Positions 46,086-56,826 are shown, numbered from the stretch's first letter. The stretch is DNA of 64,000 bases from Zelopaecilomyces penicillatus (GCA_005765155.1 VCCP01000004.1:4774001-4838000), one strand, 5' to 3'. The notes: generated from the sequence alone by a model not told the origin. A program made the numbers and translations.

Positions 46086-46551
46086 ATGAAGCTCTCCTTA
46101 CTCCTCGGCTCAGTCTTGGCATCTCTCTCCTCCGTCCTCGCACAAACCTGCGTCGTCGGCACAGCCGCGTGCTGCAACGTAGAGGGCCTTCCTCCACACA
46201 CACCTTCACCCAAGGGCCCAGTTACACGCAGCGGCGATATCGTCATCATGGACTGTCAGTTACCCTTTTACCATCCTCACTCATATCCATCACCGCGGCC
46301 ACATATGCTAACTCATGATTTTCACATCCCAACAGGCGAGCCATTATATCAACAAAGTGCTACGGGTGCTACCAGCGGAAAGACTTGTAACCAACACCTC
46401 GTCTGCTGTCGATTCCAAAAGGTATTTATTCATCTCATCTTGGTGTTCCATCCTGGCCACTACCTTGCTTCACGTGCACTGACACTTAACGATCAACTAG
46501 ATCGGCGCGAAAAACGTATGTAAGCCTGTCGACAGCTCCAATCATCCCTAG
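46086..46551 (+). CDS. Class I-type hydrophobin, 101 residues
   Basis: Three exons, 46086-46254, 46336-46421 and 46501-46551, join in phase through introns of 81 and 79 bp. Residues 1-19 are a signal peptide (MKLSLLLGSVLASLSSVLA). The mature part has eight cysteines at 22, 29, 30, 57, 74, 80, 81 and 92, giving C-x6-CC-x26-C-x16-C-x5-CC-x10-C. This is the hydrophobin order, and the spacing fits class I (class II has about x11 after the first CC). Hydrophobins assemble at air-water interfaces and coat spores and aerial hyphae. The protein is short and rather polar, so it is an atypical member. The exon structure is my reading of splice sites. Confidence 0.78.
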
Positions 46552-47342
46552 GCTTTCTATACCAAGACTGGATGGACTTCATTGCATTTTGTATCATATC
46601 AATCACTACGTTGGCGCTCTGTCGGGCTTTAAGCTCTAGTTACTCTTTTACTACTTGTTGCATGTTCAATTTAACTCATTGGAGAAATGTACAATCATAA
46701 TGCGAGGTTGGAATTTCAAGTATCACGAGGCAGAATATATTTACATGAACTCACATCACCAATCGTAACACGAAATCTACACACAAAAACTTGAACCTCG
46801 ACTTTCATTCTGGCACTTGATCTTGTATCACAACACACGCTCTTCGGATTATTATGTCAATACTCGTTTAATATTCACCAGCCTTTTGCAAGGGTGAAAC
46901 CATAATGGAATCCTTCATCACTGAACAATCCGTCTAGATAAAAGACAAGGAGGCTAATATGTATCAAAATATAATTGGTATTAAAAGGTAAGAAACGCAG
47001 TGGGGTATTTTCATCTCTGTCATGGCTCAAAACACATGTGCACTGTCTCCTCCATCCTATCGAACTTTTGCTGAGCGTGAGACGAATTGTGGTGTCAACA
47101 CCCCAGTAGAAACACGCCCCATCCTCCAACAGGCTTGCACATCCTATCCAACAAAAAACAACTTGCCTCTCTAATACTCCGTTCGACTCCTCCTTGTTCT
47201 TTTTGTTTGACTCCTTGCCACCCATAATTCAACACGCTATACGCCCATCGACATGCAAAAAAAATCGCATGTCAAAACTGTCATTCGACCAAAATCTATA
47301 TACCGAATCAAAAATCCAGCTCGACCCCCAGGGAAGGGCGCA
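46552..47342. other. Intergenic stretch between convergent genes
   Basis: AT-rich 3' flanks of the hydrophobin-like gene and the following minus-strand gene. No gene seen. Confidence 0.45.
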
Positions 47343-50300
47343 TCATCCAGACCATCCCAGCGTTTCTAACAAGCCTCTGGATTCGGCTGGCGCCATGCTG
47401 CTTACTCCCAGCTGCCGTGTTTGAGTCCCTCGCCGAAGGCGTTGCAGGCCAAACGCCAGCTTCCAGCTTTCCGATTCATCAATGACAAAGAGATAGCGTT
47501 TGCTTTCCTGGTCACGAACTGTCGCGCGGAGGATATGCAATCCTTTGGATTTCCATACTCCTGTCTGGCCAGTCGAGGATGGGATGTTAGTATTTTTAAA
47601 GGTTCGCTCGCACATGCCAAGACGACAACACTCCTTACACGCGCGCAGCATTTCGGTCAAGTAAATTTCGGCCTCGTCACCTGTCAAGGGTTTGGCCGCT
47701 TCCCGTTCTGCGTTGCGCGTCCGAGGAGCCGCCATCTTGTGAAGCAAACTTGGGGGAGTCTTCGCACTGGGGGCGGGGGTTGAAGCAGACGGAGTCAAAC
47801 AGTGCGGGGGGCACCATACCTCGACCAATTTCAATGTCCAGGCCTTGACATCCCACTCACGCTGGGGAACACCACGGACATCGTCGTCTATGAAAATTCC
47901 CTCAGTTGTGATGCGAAGAATCAGGCCATCCGTGACCGAACCCACTCCGGACACCAGCTGGCTAGCAGGAGTTTTCGCAAACTGATTCATATAGAGATAG
48001 ACGGCATGGAGAACAATCTTGTCAGGGTCCTTGGTAGTATACGGGCCTCGTACCGATGGCGGTGGCGTTGTTCGAGCTGTATTTTGTGAGGGGGCCCATG
48101 ATGCATCGGAGCCCGTTAAAGATGAATTTGACTTCTTGTGTCGGGGATTCCTAGGTTTATCATACGGTCGGAATGAGTAGGCGTCATCGTCGTTGCTAAC
48201 ATAGGTCCTTGCGGTGGGAGCAGGGGGTCGTTGAGACGGGCTTTCGGGTCGCCTTGCACCAGTGGTACTACTGCCTTCAGGTCTCCTTGAACCAGTAGCA
48301 CTGCCTTCGGGCCTTCTTGTATCGGCAGTACTGCCTTCAGGTCTTCTTGTACCGGAAGTACTACTGCCTTCAGGTCTTCGTTCGCCAACATTACTGCCTT
48401 CGGGTTTTCTTGCGCCGGTAGTACTGCCCTCAGGTCCCCTCGAAACACTTGAAGGAGCCACAGAGGGTGAAGATGGGACAGGTGGCCGGCCGTTTGGCCA
48501 CATATTGGTCCGCTCGCCCACACTTGAGAAAGCATAGCTGCTTCCCACTCGGTTCGTCCGAACTTCTGGAGCCGCAGACCTGGCCTCCGCTGTCTCCTTA
48601 GCCTTGGCCTCTGCCGCTGCCGCTGCTCTAGCCTCTGCCAATGCTTTGGATATTGCCGCTGCTTTGGCTTCCAATGCTGCCTTGGCTTCTGCCACCTTGG
48701 CGGCTTGTTCTTTTGCCCGGGCCTCTGCTGCAGCTTTTGCTTCAGCTGCAGCTTTAGTATTAGCTTCCTTCTTTAGACGTTCTTCTCTTTCTTTCGCGTC
48801 CTTTTCTCTTAGTCTTGCTCTTTCTCTTTCCTTCTCCATTGCTTTTCTTTCAACTTCAGCCTTTTCGGCAGCTTCCTTGAGTTTCTGCTCAGCCTCTTTC
48901 CGTTGCCTTTCTTTCTCACGCTCTTGCCTCTCCCTGACCTCCCTTGCCCGTAGCTCTGCAAGTCGTTTTTGGGTTTCCTCGCGGCGTTTTTGCTCAGCTT
49001 CCTTGATTTTCCGCTCCTCTTCCTTCTTCCTCATCTCATCACGAGCCCGTTCCCAAGCGCTTTTGACTGATTCAGATTTTGACTTGTTTTGCTGGGGCGA
49101 GGGCGCAGTTGATTGTGGAGGTTCTTCCTTTGGCGGAGGAGGAGGCGACTTGGGCCTTTCTATTTCTATTGGTTTCTCTTTCGGTGGGGGTGTTTTAGGG
49201 CGTTCTGGTTTGGGCGGAGGTGATTTTGGCCGTTCCTGTTTTGGCGCAGGCGTCTTCGGTCGTTCTTGCTTTGGAGGAGGTGACCTGGGCCGGTCTGGTT
49301 TTGGCGGAGGCGACCTGGGCCGTTCTTGTTTTGGTGGGGGAGACCTAGGTCGTTCTTGCTTTGGTGGTGGTGATCTAGGACGTTCTTGTTTTGGTGGTGG
49401 TGATCTAGGCCGTTCCTGTTTGGGACGCGGTGGTTTATGCTCCTCTTCTCTTGGCGGAGGTGGTCGCTCTTCTGGTGGTTTACGTGTCTTTTCTTTCGGT
49501 GGAGGGGACCGTGACCGAGACGGCTTAGAAAATTCAGGCTCTTCCTCTCTTGGTGGATGAGGCCGTGTTCGGTTTGCCTTACGCTGTTCAGGTTCTTCCT
49601 CTTTTGGCGGATGGGGTCGCGATCGGGGAGTTTTGCGTTGCTCGGGCTCCTCCTCTCTTGGTTGAGGTGGTCGTTGTCGGGGTGGTTTTGGTGGCGCCGG
49701 TTCCTCTTGTCTTGGCGGCGGAGAACGTTGCCAGGAGCTTTGTGGCTCGGGCTCTGGCCTAGGTGGAGTAGAGTGCTGCCATGATGATCCGGGCCCGTCG
49801 TCTCTTGGTGAACGCGAAGTACCGCCTCCTGGTTGAGGGGGACTGCCATGTGGAGGTGGGGGAGGGGGAGGTCCACCAGGATCAGGATGAGGCCCAGCAT
49901 AATGGCCTCCAAAGCCCCCTCGACCACCATATTGCGGACCATAACCCTCTCCGTGGTTAGTGCCATGTCCCTGTCCTCCCTGAGCTCCAAAAGGACCATG
50001 TCCGTTGCTGGGGTTTGAATTTGGCGGCGGAGGCGGCACATTTTTCTGTGTTCGCCCGAGGGCCCAAGCACCGAATCCAACTCCAAAGATGAGAAAGGTC
50101 ATGCCCATATTCCCAAGACCATTGAACCCTGCCCACCAAACTCGAAAGGCAGGTGCTAGACTTTGAAATAGAACGACTAGTATCAATGCCGAGGCAAATC
50201 CGGCGGCAAAACTGTTGATATTGGGCTGTAGTGATGGGAGGTACAGGAAGCCTGACCCTGCAGAGTGTTCTGGAATGACGAAAATGTCGTATTTGCCAGG

Positions 50301-50366
50301 CGGCAAACCTGATGACCTGGGCACTCCGCCATGAGGCGGGGGCGGAGGCGGAGGCGGCGTACTCAT
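47343..50366 (-). CDS. Large Pro-rich, coiled-coil membrane protein of unknown function
   Basis: An intronless frame of 1007 residues. The N-terminus is MST plus a Pro run, then a conserved-looking segment with two hydrophobic stretches (FAAGFASALILVVLFQSLAP at about 52-72, MGMTFLIFGVGFGAWAL at about 88-104). Residues about 105-430 are Gly/Pro-rich and contain a ten-residue repeat of the type RPRSPPPKQE. Residues about 435-615 form a long charged coiled coil (REREKER- and AEAKAAAEA-type). A second repeat of the type RRPEGSSTTGA follows at about 640-710. The C-terminal 200 residues look globular (DKIVLHAVYLYMNQFAKTPA, KGLHILRATVRDQESKRYLF), perhaps PH-like. It may be a membrane-tethered scaffold. 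Family not recognised. Confidence 0.8.
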   Translation of the reverse strand: MSTPPPPPPPPHGGVPRSSGLPPGKYDIFVIPEHSAGSGFLYLPSLQPNINSFAAGFASALILVVLFQSLAPAFRVWWAGFNGLGNMGMTFLIFGVGFGAWALGRTQKNVPPPPPNSNPSNGHGPFGAQGGQGHGTNHGEGYGPQYGGRGGFGGHYAGPHPDPGGPPPPPPPHGSPPQPGGGTSRSPRDDGPGSSWQHSTPPRPEPEPQSSWQRSPPPRQEEPAPPKPPRQRPPQPREEEPEQRKTPRSRPHPPKEEEPEQRKANRTRPHPPREEEPEFSKPSRSRSPPPKEKTRKPPEERPPPPREEEHKPPRPKQERPRSPPPKQERPRSPPPKQERPRSPPPKQERPRSPPPKPDRPRSPPPKQERPKTPAPKQERPKSPPPKPERPKTPPPKEKPIEIERPKSPPPPPKEEPPQSTAPSPQQNKSKSESVKSAWERARDEMRKKEEERKIKEAEQKRREETQKRLAELRAREVRERQEREKERQRKEAEQKLKEAAEKAEVERKAMEKERERARLREKDAKEREERLKKEANTKAAAEAKAAAEARAKEQAAKVAEAKAALEAKAAAISKALAEARAAAAAEAKAKETAEARSAAPEVRTNRVGSSYAFSSVGERTNMWPNGRPPVPSSPSVAPSSVSRGPEGSTTGARKPEGSNVGERRPEGSSTSGTRRPEGSTADTRRPEGSATGSRRPEGSSTTGARRPESPSQRPPAPTARTYVSNDDDAYSFRPYDKPRNPRHKKSNSSLTGSDASWAPSQNTARTTPPPSVRGPYTTKDPDKIVLHAVYLYMNQFAKTPASQLVSGVGSVTDGLILRITTEGIFIDDDVRGVPQREWDVKAWTLKLVEVWCPPHCLTPSASTPAPSAKTPPSLLHKMAAPRTRNAEREAAKPLTGDEAEIYLTEMLRACKECCRLGMCERTFKNTNIPSSTGQTGVWKSKGLHILRATVRDQESKRYLFVIDESESWKLAFGLQRLRRGTQTRQLGVSSMAPAESRGLLETLGWSG
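48235..48440 (-). repeat. In-frame minisatellite coding RRPEGS-type repeats
   Basis: About eight imperfect copies of a unit of roughly 24-30 bases coding RPEGS-containing text, inside the 1007-residue protein. Confidence 0.75.
49150..49420 (-). repeat. In-frame 30-bp minisatellite coding RPRSPPPKQE
   Basis: About nine tandem 30-base units. Four are identical at protein level (RPRSPPPKQE) and the others drift (RPKTPAPKQE, RPKSPPPKPE). All lie in frame in the 1007-residue gene. Confidence 0.85.
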
Positions 50367-53300
50367 GGTGAACGACGCTCAAGCCCAGGTCGAAGACGGT
50401 TCGCAAACTTGTTCTGCAGATGCTGGGACAACAACTGAATCGCCGGGTCTACGGGGATCTTCGGAGAGCCATCGGTATTTCGCTGCGGTAGAGCCTAGAT
50501 GAATGTTAGCACATGAACTTTGTAGCAGAATTGCATAGCCTTTGAAGGAAAGGTAATGTTGAATGACGAAGAAGCAAAGTTTTGCTGCTCCAGGGTCGGC
50601 TAAAGAGTCAAGGGAGCTGCCCTTTGTCTCTATTCAGGCCAATAGCCTACACTAGCAAATTGAGACTTACCAGATAAAGAGGTTGAAAAGGGGGGGTGGA
50701 AAGACACCCAAAGAATACGGGCAGCTAAATGCTGGATGGTAGAGTAAAGACACAGATATTGGTGCAACTTGCAATATAGAATAGTGAATGCTCTGGATAT
50801 CCAAACAGTTGCACAAGTCGCAGAGATGGTGCCTGGGTGTGGATGGAAGAGGATGGAGGTGATGAAAAACGTGGAGGTAAAAGAAGGCGGCCTGTGCTGT
50901 GGGGAACGAGGATAGCACGATGTTTACCTGTCTTCAAGACTTTGCAGGTCCTGTCATCACCTAACCTTTTAGGAGCGCGGGAGGGGCGGGGACTGTGTTG
51001 ATGCAGCAGCCTTCCCGGTTGGTCCCGCCCACTGCCCACCGCGCCGTAGGCCCCTAAAACGTCAGACCAGGCGCTAGAGGAGACACCAACAGCGCACTAG
51101 GCGACCCCCCCTTAGGGTAGCTCTTTTTAGCAGCTCTTCCCCAAGAGCGCTGGCAACGTGGGCAGTCCCGCGAAATCCAGGGGAGCTGCCGGCCGTCCTG
51201 GTTGATGTTGTTTCAGTCCGAAGTACTTCTTCGCATCCACGAGCACAATGAAGCAATGAGACGAGCAATTAAGCGTCCCTGTACGGGTGGTATCCGTGCA
51301 CCGTCCAGGGCCTTTCCACGGGCTGGCTTGCCAACTCGGACAGGGAGATGAGAACCTACTACGTATTGCTTGCCATGCGAGCGAGAGGTGCAGCGCCTGG
51401 CCATTCGTCGCCATGCATTCCAGGGGCCCTCCAGCACAGCATGGCTACTGTTCCAGGCTGGCCGAGGACCTTCTGCGAACGCATGCACCGCCAATGAACT
51501 GCCGTTGTGGTCATGCACGCCCGCCAATTAGACATCTCTTGCAGGTGTCGGATGACTCTGACAGGTCAAAATCCCTCGAATCTCTTTCCTTCCCAGGCTA
51601 TCCTCCCCCCCCCTCCTCCGGCTAAAACCCAAGACCCAGTGGGAGGCGGTCAGTGAGATCCACTACCATGCCGTCTTACGGCGGATGGTCGCACGTTGCC
51701 CCATCAAAGGCAACGTTTACCTGTATCATCTCTCCGATCCATCGCCTGTTGCAGGCCGTGATGTACAGATCAACGTTTTACTAACTACCCACACAGTCTG
51801 TTTATTCTTGGGAGCACATTTTCCATCGCCACGCGTTTGAGGAGACAGAGAAAAAAGGAATTGTACATGCAGTAGAATTCAGCCGGCCGTAGGGAAGTGG
51901 GTGCCATGGCCTAGGCAGAGCCAATCGCCAGGGTAGCGAATCAATCTGGCAGGGCGAGTCAGCCACGATTGCGTGGGCTTTAATTACAGACTTTAAATTT
52001 GGTTGGAGTGGAGTTGCCCAATCTGGATGTTGCCCGGCAACCAAGAGCACCCTGGCTGGCGCGTCGAGTGACGTAGCGCTGCTGCTGGGCAGAGCAGCAG
52101 TCACTACAGCGTCTTTCTTCAGCGCCTAATTTGAGGAATGGAGTCTCACCCTGTGACTTTATAATATAGCACAGTATGAAGTACAACGAGAAGATGAAGG
52201 CAAACACCACCGATTGAAACCCTTTACGTGTGTTACAGGAGAGCCTGAAAACTTGCCAATAGTTCGATTTGTTGCAATGAATATGTGGTAAAAGACTCAT
52301 AGTGATTGACTTGGTATCATTTTATCTATGTACGTGTTTATAGAGGCGGCGAGATTGGTGGTGGTATCAGTCATTCTCCTTGTTCACACTGTCGACTAGG
52401 TTCAAACGTAATAATATCACCACACATATGCCTCCTCAATAATTCCTCATCTTACCGCGTGAAATCCTTGTCATACCCCCGTGTTGATAAGACAACCTGT
52501 TCAACTCCCGACAAACTGGGAATTGCCCAACAGGGTGCAAAAAAACACCGCCGATACAACAGTGCCTGAATATCTAAGATACCTAGTATTACTAGGTAGG
52601 TAATTATTTACTTCACTGATATTGCTATATATTTATAGGTATTGCTAGCGATTTCTGGATATTGCTAGAGATCTCTAGAAATTTACAGAGATTTCTACAT
52701 ATCAGTAAATTTATCAGTTGAAGTCCCTCGGGGTGGTCCCGGCTGTGTTTTTTTGCACCCTGTTGTTGCCCCAAGCAGCGGCGGCAGGCAGCACACCGTG
52801 CCCATCTACGTAGCACCTATCGGTTACCGGCATTCCCAGCAACCTGGAACCGGAGCAGGACTCGAAATAGAAACCAAGACCGGCTGGAAAAACACGGAGA
52901 AGAAACCCTAAATAATGCAGGGAGGAACAAAGACATTTCATCGAGTACGCCTCACTTTATAAAGCGGGAGTGACTGTTACAGATCACAACATAACGTGGG
53001 CCAGATCAATATAATATGGGCTTGGGTATCTACAAGATGGCTGCTGCTGCTGCACACATGTGGAACAGGCCCGGGGCGAGGCTTCTCACAGGTCGGTCGC
53101 CTCGAGGTCTGGGACGTTGCCAAAATGCAACACAGCAACTGTTGTCTCTCTGTTACTCTTGTTTATTAAAAGAAAGCGGGCCAAGTCAGGCACACGAGGT
53201 ATCACATCACACCTGGGCTGTGTAACATGACCGACACGTCCGTCCGGTGGACAATGACGCTATCCGAGTGGTGGCCGTGCATGTATAATTTAGCGGCACT

Positions 53301-53763
53301 TGTGGTAAAATGTGCCGAGTGATTATTGCCCATCTGCCGAGCATGATCCCGCCCGCCGCCAGGGTCGTCGATCATGAGTACCAAGTCCAAAGGGCACGAA
53401 CTCTGCACAGTAGTATTATAAAGTAAGAATGTCTTCAATTAAATAAGGTGATGATGTAATAACAAATATCTCTCCGCGTGTGTTCGCTGGATCCTGAATC
53501 TGCGCTTAAACGACCACCAAACACCCAAAACTGCTTGTGGGGAATATTCTTACATGACTGGAAACCCAATTGCTCTTGCTGTGCCCAATAACCCAATACA
53601 TAATACCGTATGCTAATAATCACCAGTTTGGCACGAAGATGACGAGAATCAAGTCCCTCACCCAAGCTATGCCATTAAACAGCGCTCTCACAGTCCATAG
53701 CCAGTAGACTACCACCTCTAGCGACAGTATCGTCGCTTGCAAGGTGATGGTTATAGTGACGAG
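50367..53763. other. Intergenic stretch of 3.4 kb
   Basis: The left end is the promoter of the minus-strand 1007-residue gene. Short frames only. A C9 run lies at 51605-51613 and an inverted-repeat element at 52529-52764. Confidence 0.45.
52529..52764. repeat. Inverted-repeat element (MITE-like or hairpin)
   Basis: The left arm at 52529-52553 (AACAGGGTGCAAAAAAACAC then CGCCG) and the right arm at 52740-52764 are inverted copies differing by one or two bases, enclosing 186 bases. The interior is AT-rich with repeated GATTTCT and ATTGCTAG words. No transposase frame and no clear target-site duplication were seen. Confidence 0.65.
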
Positions 53764-54858
53764 TCACATCTTCTTAATCCGTCGATTAGCCACCTTGAGC
53801 TTGCCATCAACCCGATCTGTATCGCGATCGGTGGCGTCCAGAAACTCAGTTTGCCTCTCCACCTCCTCAGTGATCTGAATGCCCATCTCCTTCTGCCTCC
53901 GGATAATTGCTGCCAGCTGGTCGAGTTGCAAATCTTGTGCCTGCATCTCTTGTTGTTGCAGCTGCAAAACGCCATGATTATCCAATTCCCTTGTTTTGTC
54001 TGTCTCCGGCAAAGGAGCCCCTAGTACTCGACCAGTTGGTCTTGTCCTTGGACTACCAAGAAGCGTGTTTCTGTTTGAAGAAGAGGACTCTGCTACGCTG
54101 GAGCCCGCTCTGATTGCCGCTGTTGATGCTGACCCAGGCATGCTGCTGGCAAGTTTGTCTAGCCCATCACGTTCCATTCGTGCTGCTGATATGAGGTCCC
54201 GCCTCCTTCGTATCTCTCCATCACCAATCCTGCCAGACTCCTGCATCTTTTTGAGGCCATCTGTGAGACTGCTGAGTAGTCCTCCAGCCTTCACAAGCAC
54301 TCTCTTTGTCGCCGCCCCAGCCTCTATTACGGCCGTGGTATTGCCAGTGTCTGCCGCCCCGTCCCTCTTCGAAAGGCACAGCCTCGCCTCGTGGAGGCAC
54401 TGTTTCAGCTCTTTGTTGATATCAAGCCATGTTCCAGGGTCCGCAGCTCCAGCGGCTACATTACCAACCATACCAGCGGCCGAGACCGTCGAATTGGTTG
54501 TACTGGGAGTTGGAAGATGTAAAAATGTTCTCCATGCAGACGTGTCCCGCCATCTCCGATCTGGAGATTCTCCAATCGCGCGAAGATACTTCTCCAGCCC
54601 AGCCTGCCGCTCCCTCGTCAGCTCAGGCGAATTCACAGTCGACTTCAGCCAGTGTTTGCCAGGCAGAGGATAGGGCGGTGGGGCCCCAACTTGCTCGACC
54701 AGGTTGGCGTGAAGCGTAGCAAAATCGGAGTAACGCTTTTGGACGACGAAGGAGCGAAGAGGAAGGCGGAGCGTGAGGTTGTACAAGGTGTAAGACTTGG
54801 AAGACCCCTCGTCAGAGATGCTCGTGGAGGGTATTGCGATCTCGGGAGGTGGAGGCAT
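53764..54858 (-). CDS. VAM7: Vacuolar Qc-SNARE with PX domain, Vam7 family
   Basis: An intronless frame of 364 residues. A PX domain (about 1-115) shows SYTLYNLTLRLPLRSFVVQK, RYSDFATLHANLVEQVG, PPPYPLPGKHW and RERQAGLEKYLRAI, the phosphoinositide-binding layout. A middle helical region is followed by a C-terminal SNARE motif from about 300 (QEMQAQDLQLDQLAAIIRRQ, EVERQTEFLDATDRDTDRVD) with the central Gln in ERQTEFLD. There is no transmembrane anchor, as expected for Vam7, which is held on vacuoles by PI3P and the HOPS complex and drives homotypic vacuole fusion. Confidence 0.92.
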   Translation of the reverse strand: MPPPPEIAIPSTSISDEGSSKSYTLYNLTLRLPLRSFVVQKRYSDFATLHANLVEQVGAPPPYPLPGKHWLKSTVNSPELTRERQAGLEKYLRAIGESPDRRWRDTSAWRTFLHLPTPSTTNSTVSAAGMVGNVAAGAADPGTWLDINKELKQCLHEARLCLSKRDGAADTGNTTAVIEAGAATKRVLVKAGGLLSSLTDGLKKMQESGRIGDGEIRRRRDLISAARMERDGLDKLASSMPGSASTAAIRAGSSVAESSSSNRNTLLGSPRTRPTGRVLGAPLPETDKTRELDNHGVLQLQQQEMQAQDLQLDQLAAIIRRQKEMGIQITEEVERQTEFLDATDRDTDRVDGKLKVANRRIKKM

Positions 54859-55842
54859 GTTCGGGCGTCTATGCCCTGAGTTTAAGCAGGGGCTTGGATG
54901 TCGATGGTGTTTGGAGAGCCCGAATGATGTCTTCAGCCGAGTTGCGTCTTGTTATTGTGTGATATCGATGCGATGATGTTGGAGATCGCTACCTTGGTAG
55001 CCTAACTATGATGTTATATGCAGGGCAATCTCGTAGGGCGGCGGTGGGTAGCTTTAGGCTCCATGGACATCATCAGTGGGCCCCTGCGCCGTCATTAGCG
55101 CCAACAGCCTGCTGACCAGTAACCACAGCGAGCAATCCGAACGCGAGTACGTCAATCTCCGCTGTGATATGAGGTGTGCTCAAAATCTCCCCGGACTTTA
55201 CAGGTCCTTGAACCCACTGGAGATTTAATCTGGCTTGCCTGACACTGCGATGGCCAGTGACCCTGTCACACGGCCCATCCTCAAATTCCCATTTCCCTGT
55301 ACACGCCGTTTGAAAGGATGGTCAATATTTTGGTAGCCAGCAAGCTGAATATGTTTTGACTTCCTCCAACACAGTGCACTGCACAAAGCCAACGTTGGCC
55401 ATGTTTGTGATTCCAGCTCTGGAATTACATGTGTAATTACATAATTACATTGTGGGTTATGCTACGAAGACGGAGAGGAACACAGATCGCAGGCAACTAC
55501 ATTTACCCAAGGTCACTCATTTGAATGCTAATCTTACCGGTGTTGGAGATTTCATTCTGTCGAAATGCATGTTTCCTCAAAATCAAGCAGACAACTTGGA
55601 TGAGCACAGTAGTTCCACTCATACAAATAGGTTGACCAGATGTCCAACATCGTTAACGACTTATTCTATTGGTAAAGCTCAAACTTTCTCTCATTCTCAA
55701 AAGGAGAGAGCACCTTGACGCCGAATATCACCGGCTTCCCCATTTGGCACAGACATGGAGCATTTGGTGCCATTGAAGACATAATGACACTGCCCCATAA
55801 TATCCCATGTATCTCCATTGAAAACCCCATATTTGGGCTCGT
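54859..55842. other. Intergenic stretch
   Basis: Promoter side of VAM7 and 3' flank of the EB1 gene. The word ATTACATGTGTAATTACATA at about 55425 is a local palindrome-like AT repeat. No gene seen. Confidence 0.45.
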
Positions 55843-56826
55843 TTAAAAGGTCTCTTGGTCATCCGCACCTTCTCCCTCTGCCGGAATTTCGAACCCTTCT
55901 TCTGTGGAGTATAAAATGGTCTGAATATGCTTGACGAGGCCATCCTCCTGCTTCTCTAGTTCTGGATCTTCGTCAACAGCTTGTTGAATCAGCAGCTCAA
56001 TGTCTCGGAGCTTGCTGAAGTAGAAGTCTCGCTCCCGCTCCAGGCCAGTAACCGTTTCCTTGAGTGTAGAGTTTTCTAGCTGCAAAGCAGCAGTTCCTGG
56101 CCCTGCAGCCTTTGCAACACGAGGACCGGCGCTCGGTGTTATGCCACCTCTGCGGGCTCCAGTGCTCGAAGTTGTAGCGGCTCTCGGGGCCGGGGCACTC
56201 GTTGGCAAGGCACCCCCTTTCCTTCGCGCGACGGCATCGTAATCGTGGTCAGGAAAGTTAAGGTCCCAGAACTTCTTTGTCCACTGCAGAAACTCGAGGT
56301 TGTCCTGCATCTTGCACTTCACCAACGATTCAACGGGAATAGGCTTGTCGATTGCATGCTTAGCAAATGTGTCTGTATAATTGATTAGTACAAATCATGG
56401 ACAGAAACTTGGCCACTGGAGACTGCGCAACGCGTACTTTGTAGGACCTTGAAATTTTGTATGTATGCATAATCTCCATTGACATTGAACTTGACCTTGG
56501 ACATTGGCACATCCATGAATATGCTGTCGAATACTTGGCAAAGCGCGGCGCTATAACAGAGCTCAGATTAGAACACCAGCGTGGTGCTTGGGGATCATGA
56601 CGGCGGGGCAGAATCGGTGTGGTGGGCGGGGTGATGAGAAACAACTGTCGACTCACCCAGTACCGCACTGCTCAACCTTGGTCATGTTGAGCTGAAGCAG
56701 GCTGTTGAGCCATTGAATGAGCTCTTGTCTGCGATTCCGGCACGAGTTAGCTCCTATTGCTTGCCCGGCAGGTTTGGCGATGTGCCTGTCAGGGGGGATT
56801 TTGCAGACGAACCTCGACTCGCCCAT
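55843..56826 (-). CDS. BIM1: Microtubule plus-end protein EB1 (Bim1/Mal3)
   Basis: Four coding exons on the minus strand: 56826-56813 (only 14 bases), 56728-56657, 56550-56438 and 56372-55843. All joins keep phase and give 242 residues starting MGESRQELIQWLNSLLQLN. The calponin-homology domain covers about 1-100 (GTGAALCQVFDS, DNLEFLQWTKKFWDLNFPDH) and binds the microtubule lattice. A Ser/Ala-rich linker follows, then the EB1 dimer region with FYFSKLRDIELLIQQ at about 183. The tail is acidic and ends DDQETF, a variant of the EEY/F tail that recruits CAP-Gly proteins. The first intron uses a less common donor (GTTCGT) but has a GCTAAC branch site. Confidence 0.93.

Noticed and set aside
49166..50086. 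306-codon frame in another phase of the repeat gene
   Set aside because: Repetitive codons keep the shifted frame open; the Asn/His/Gln-rich text has no domain and the main frame is longer and structured.
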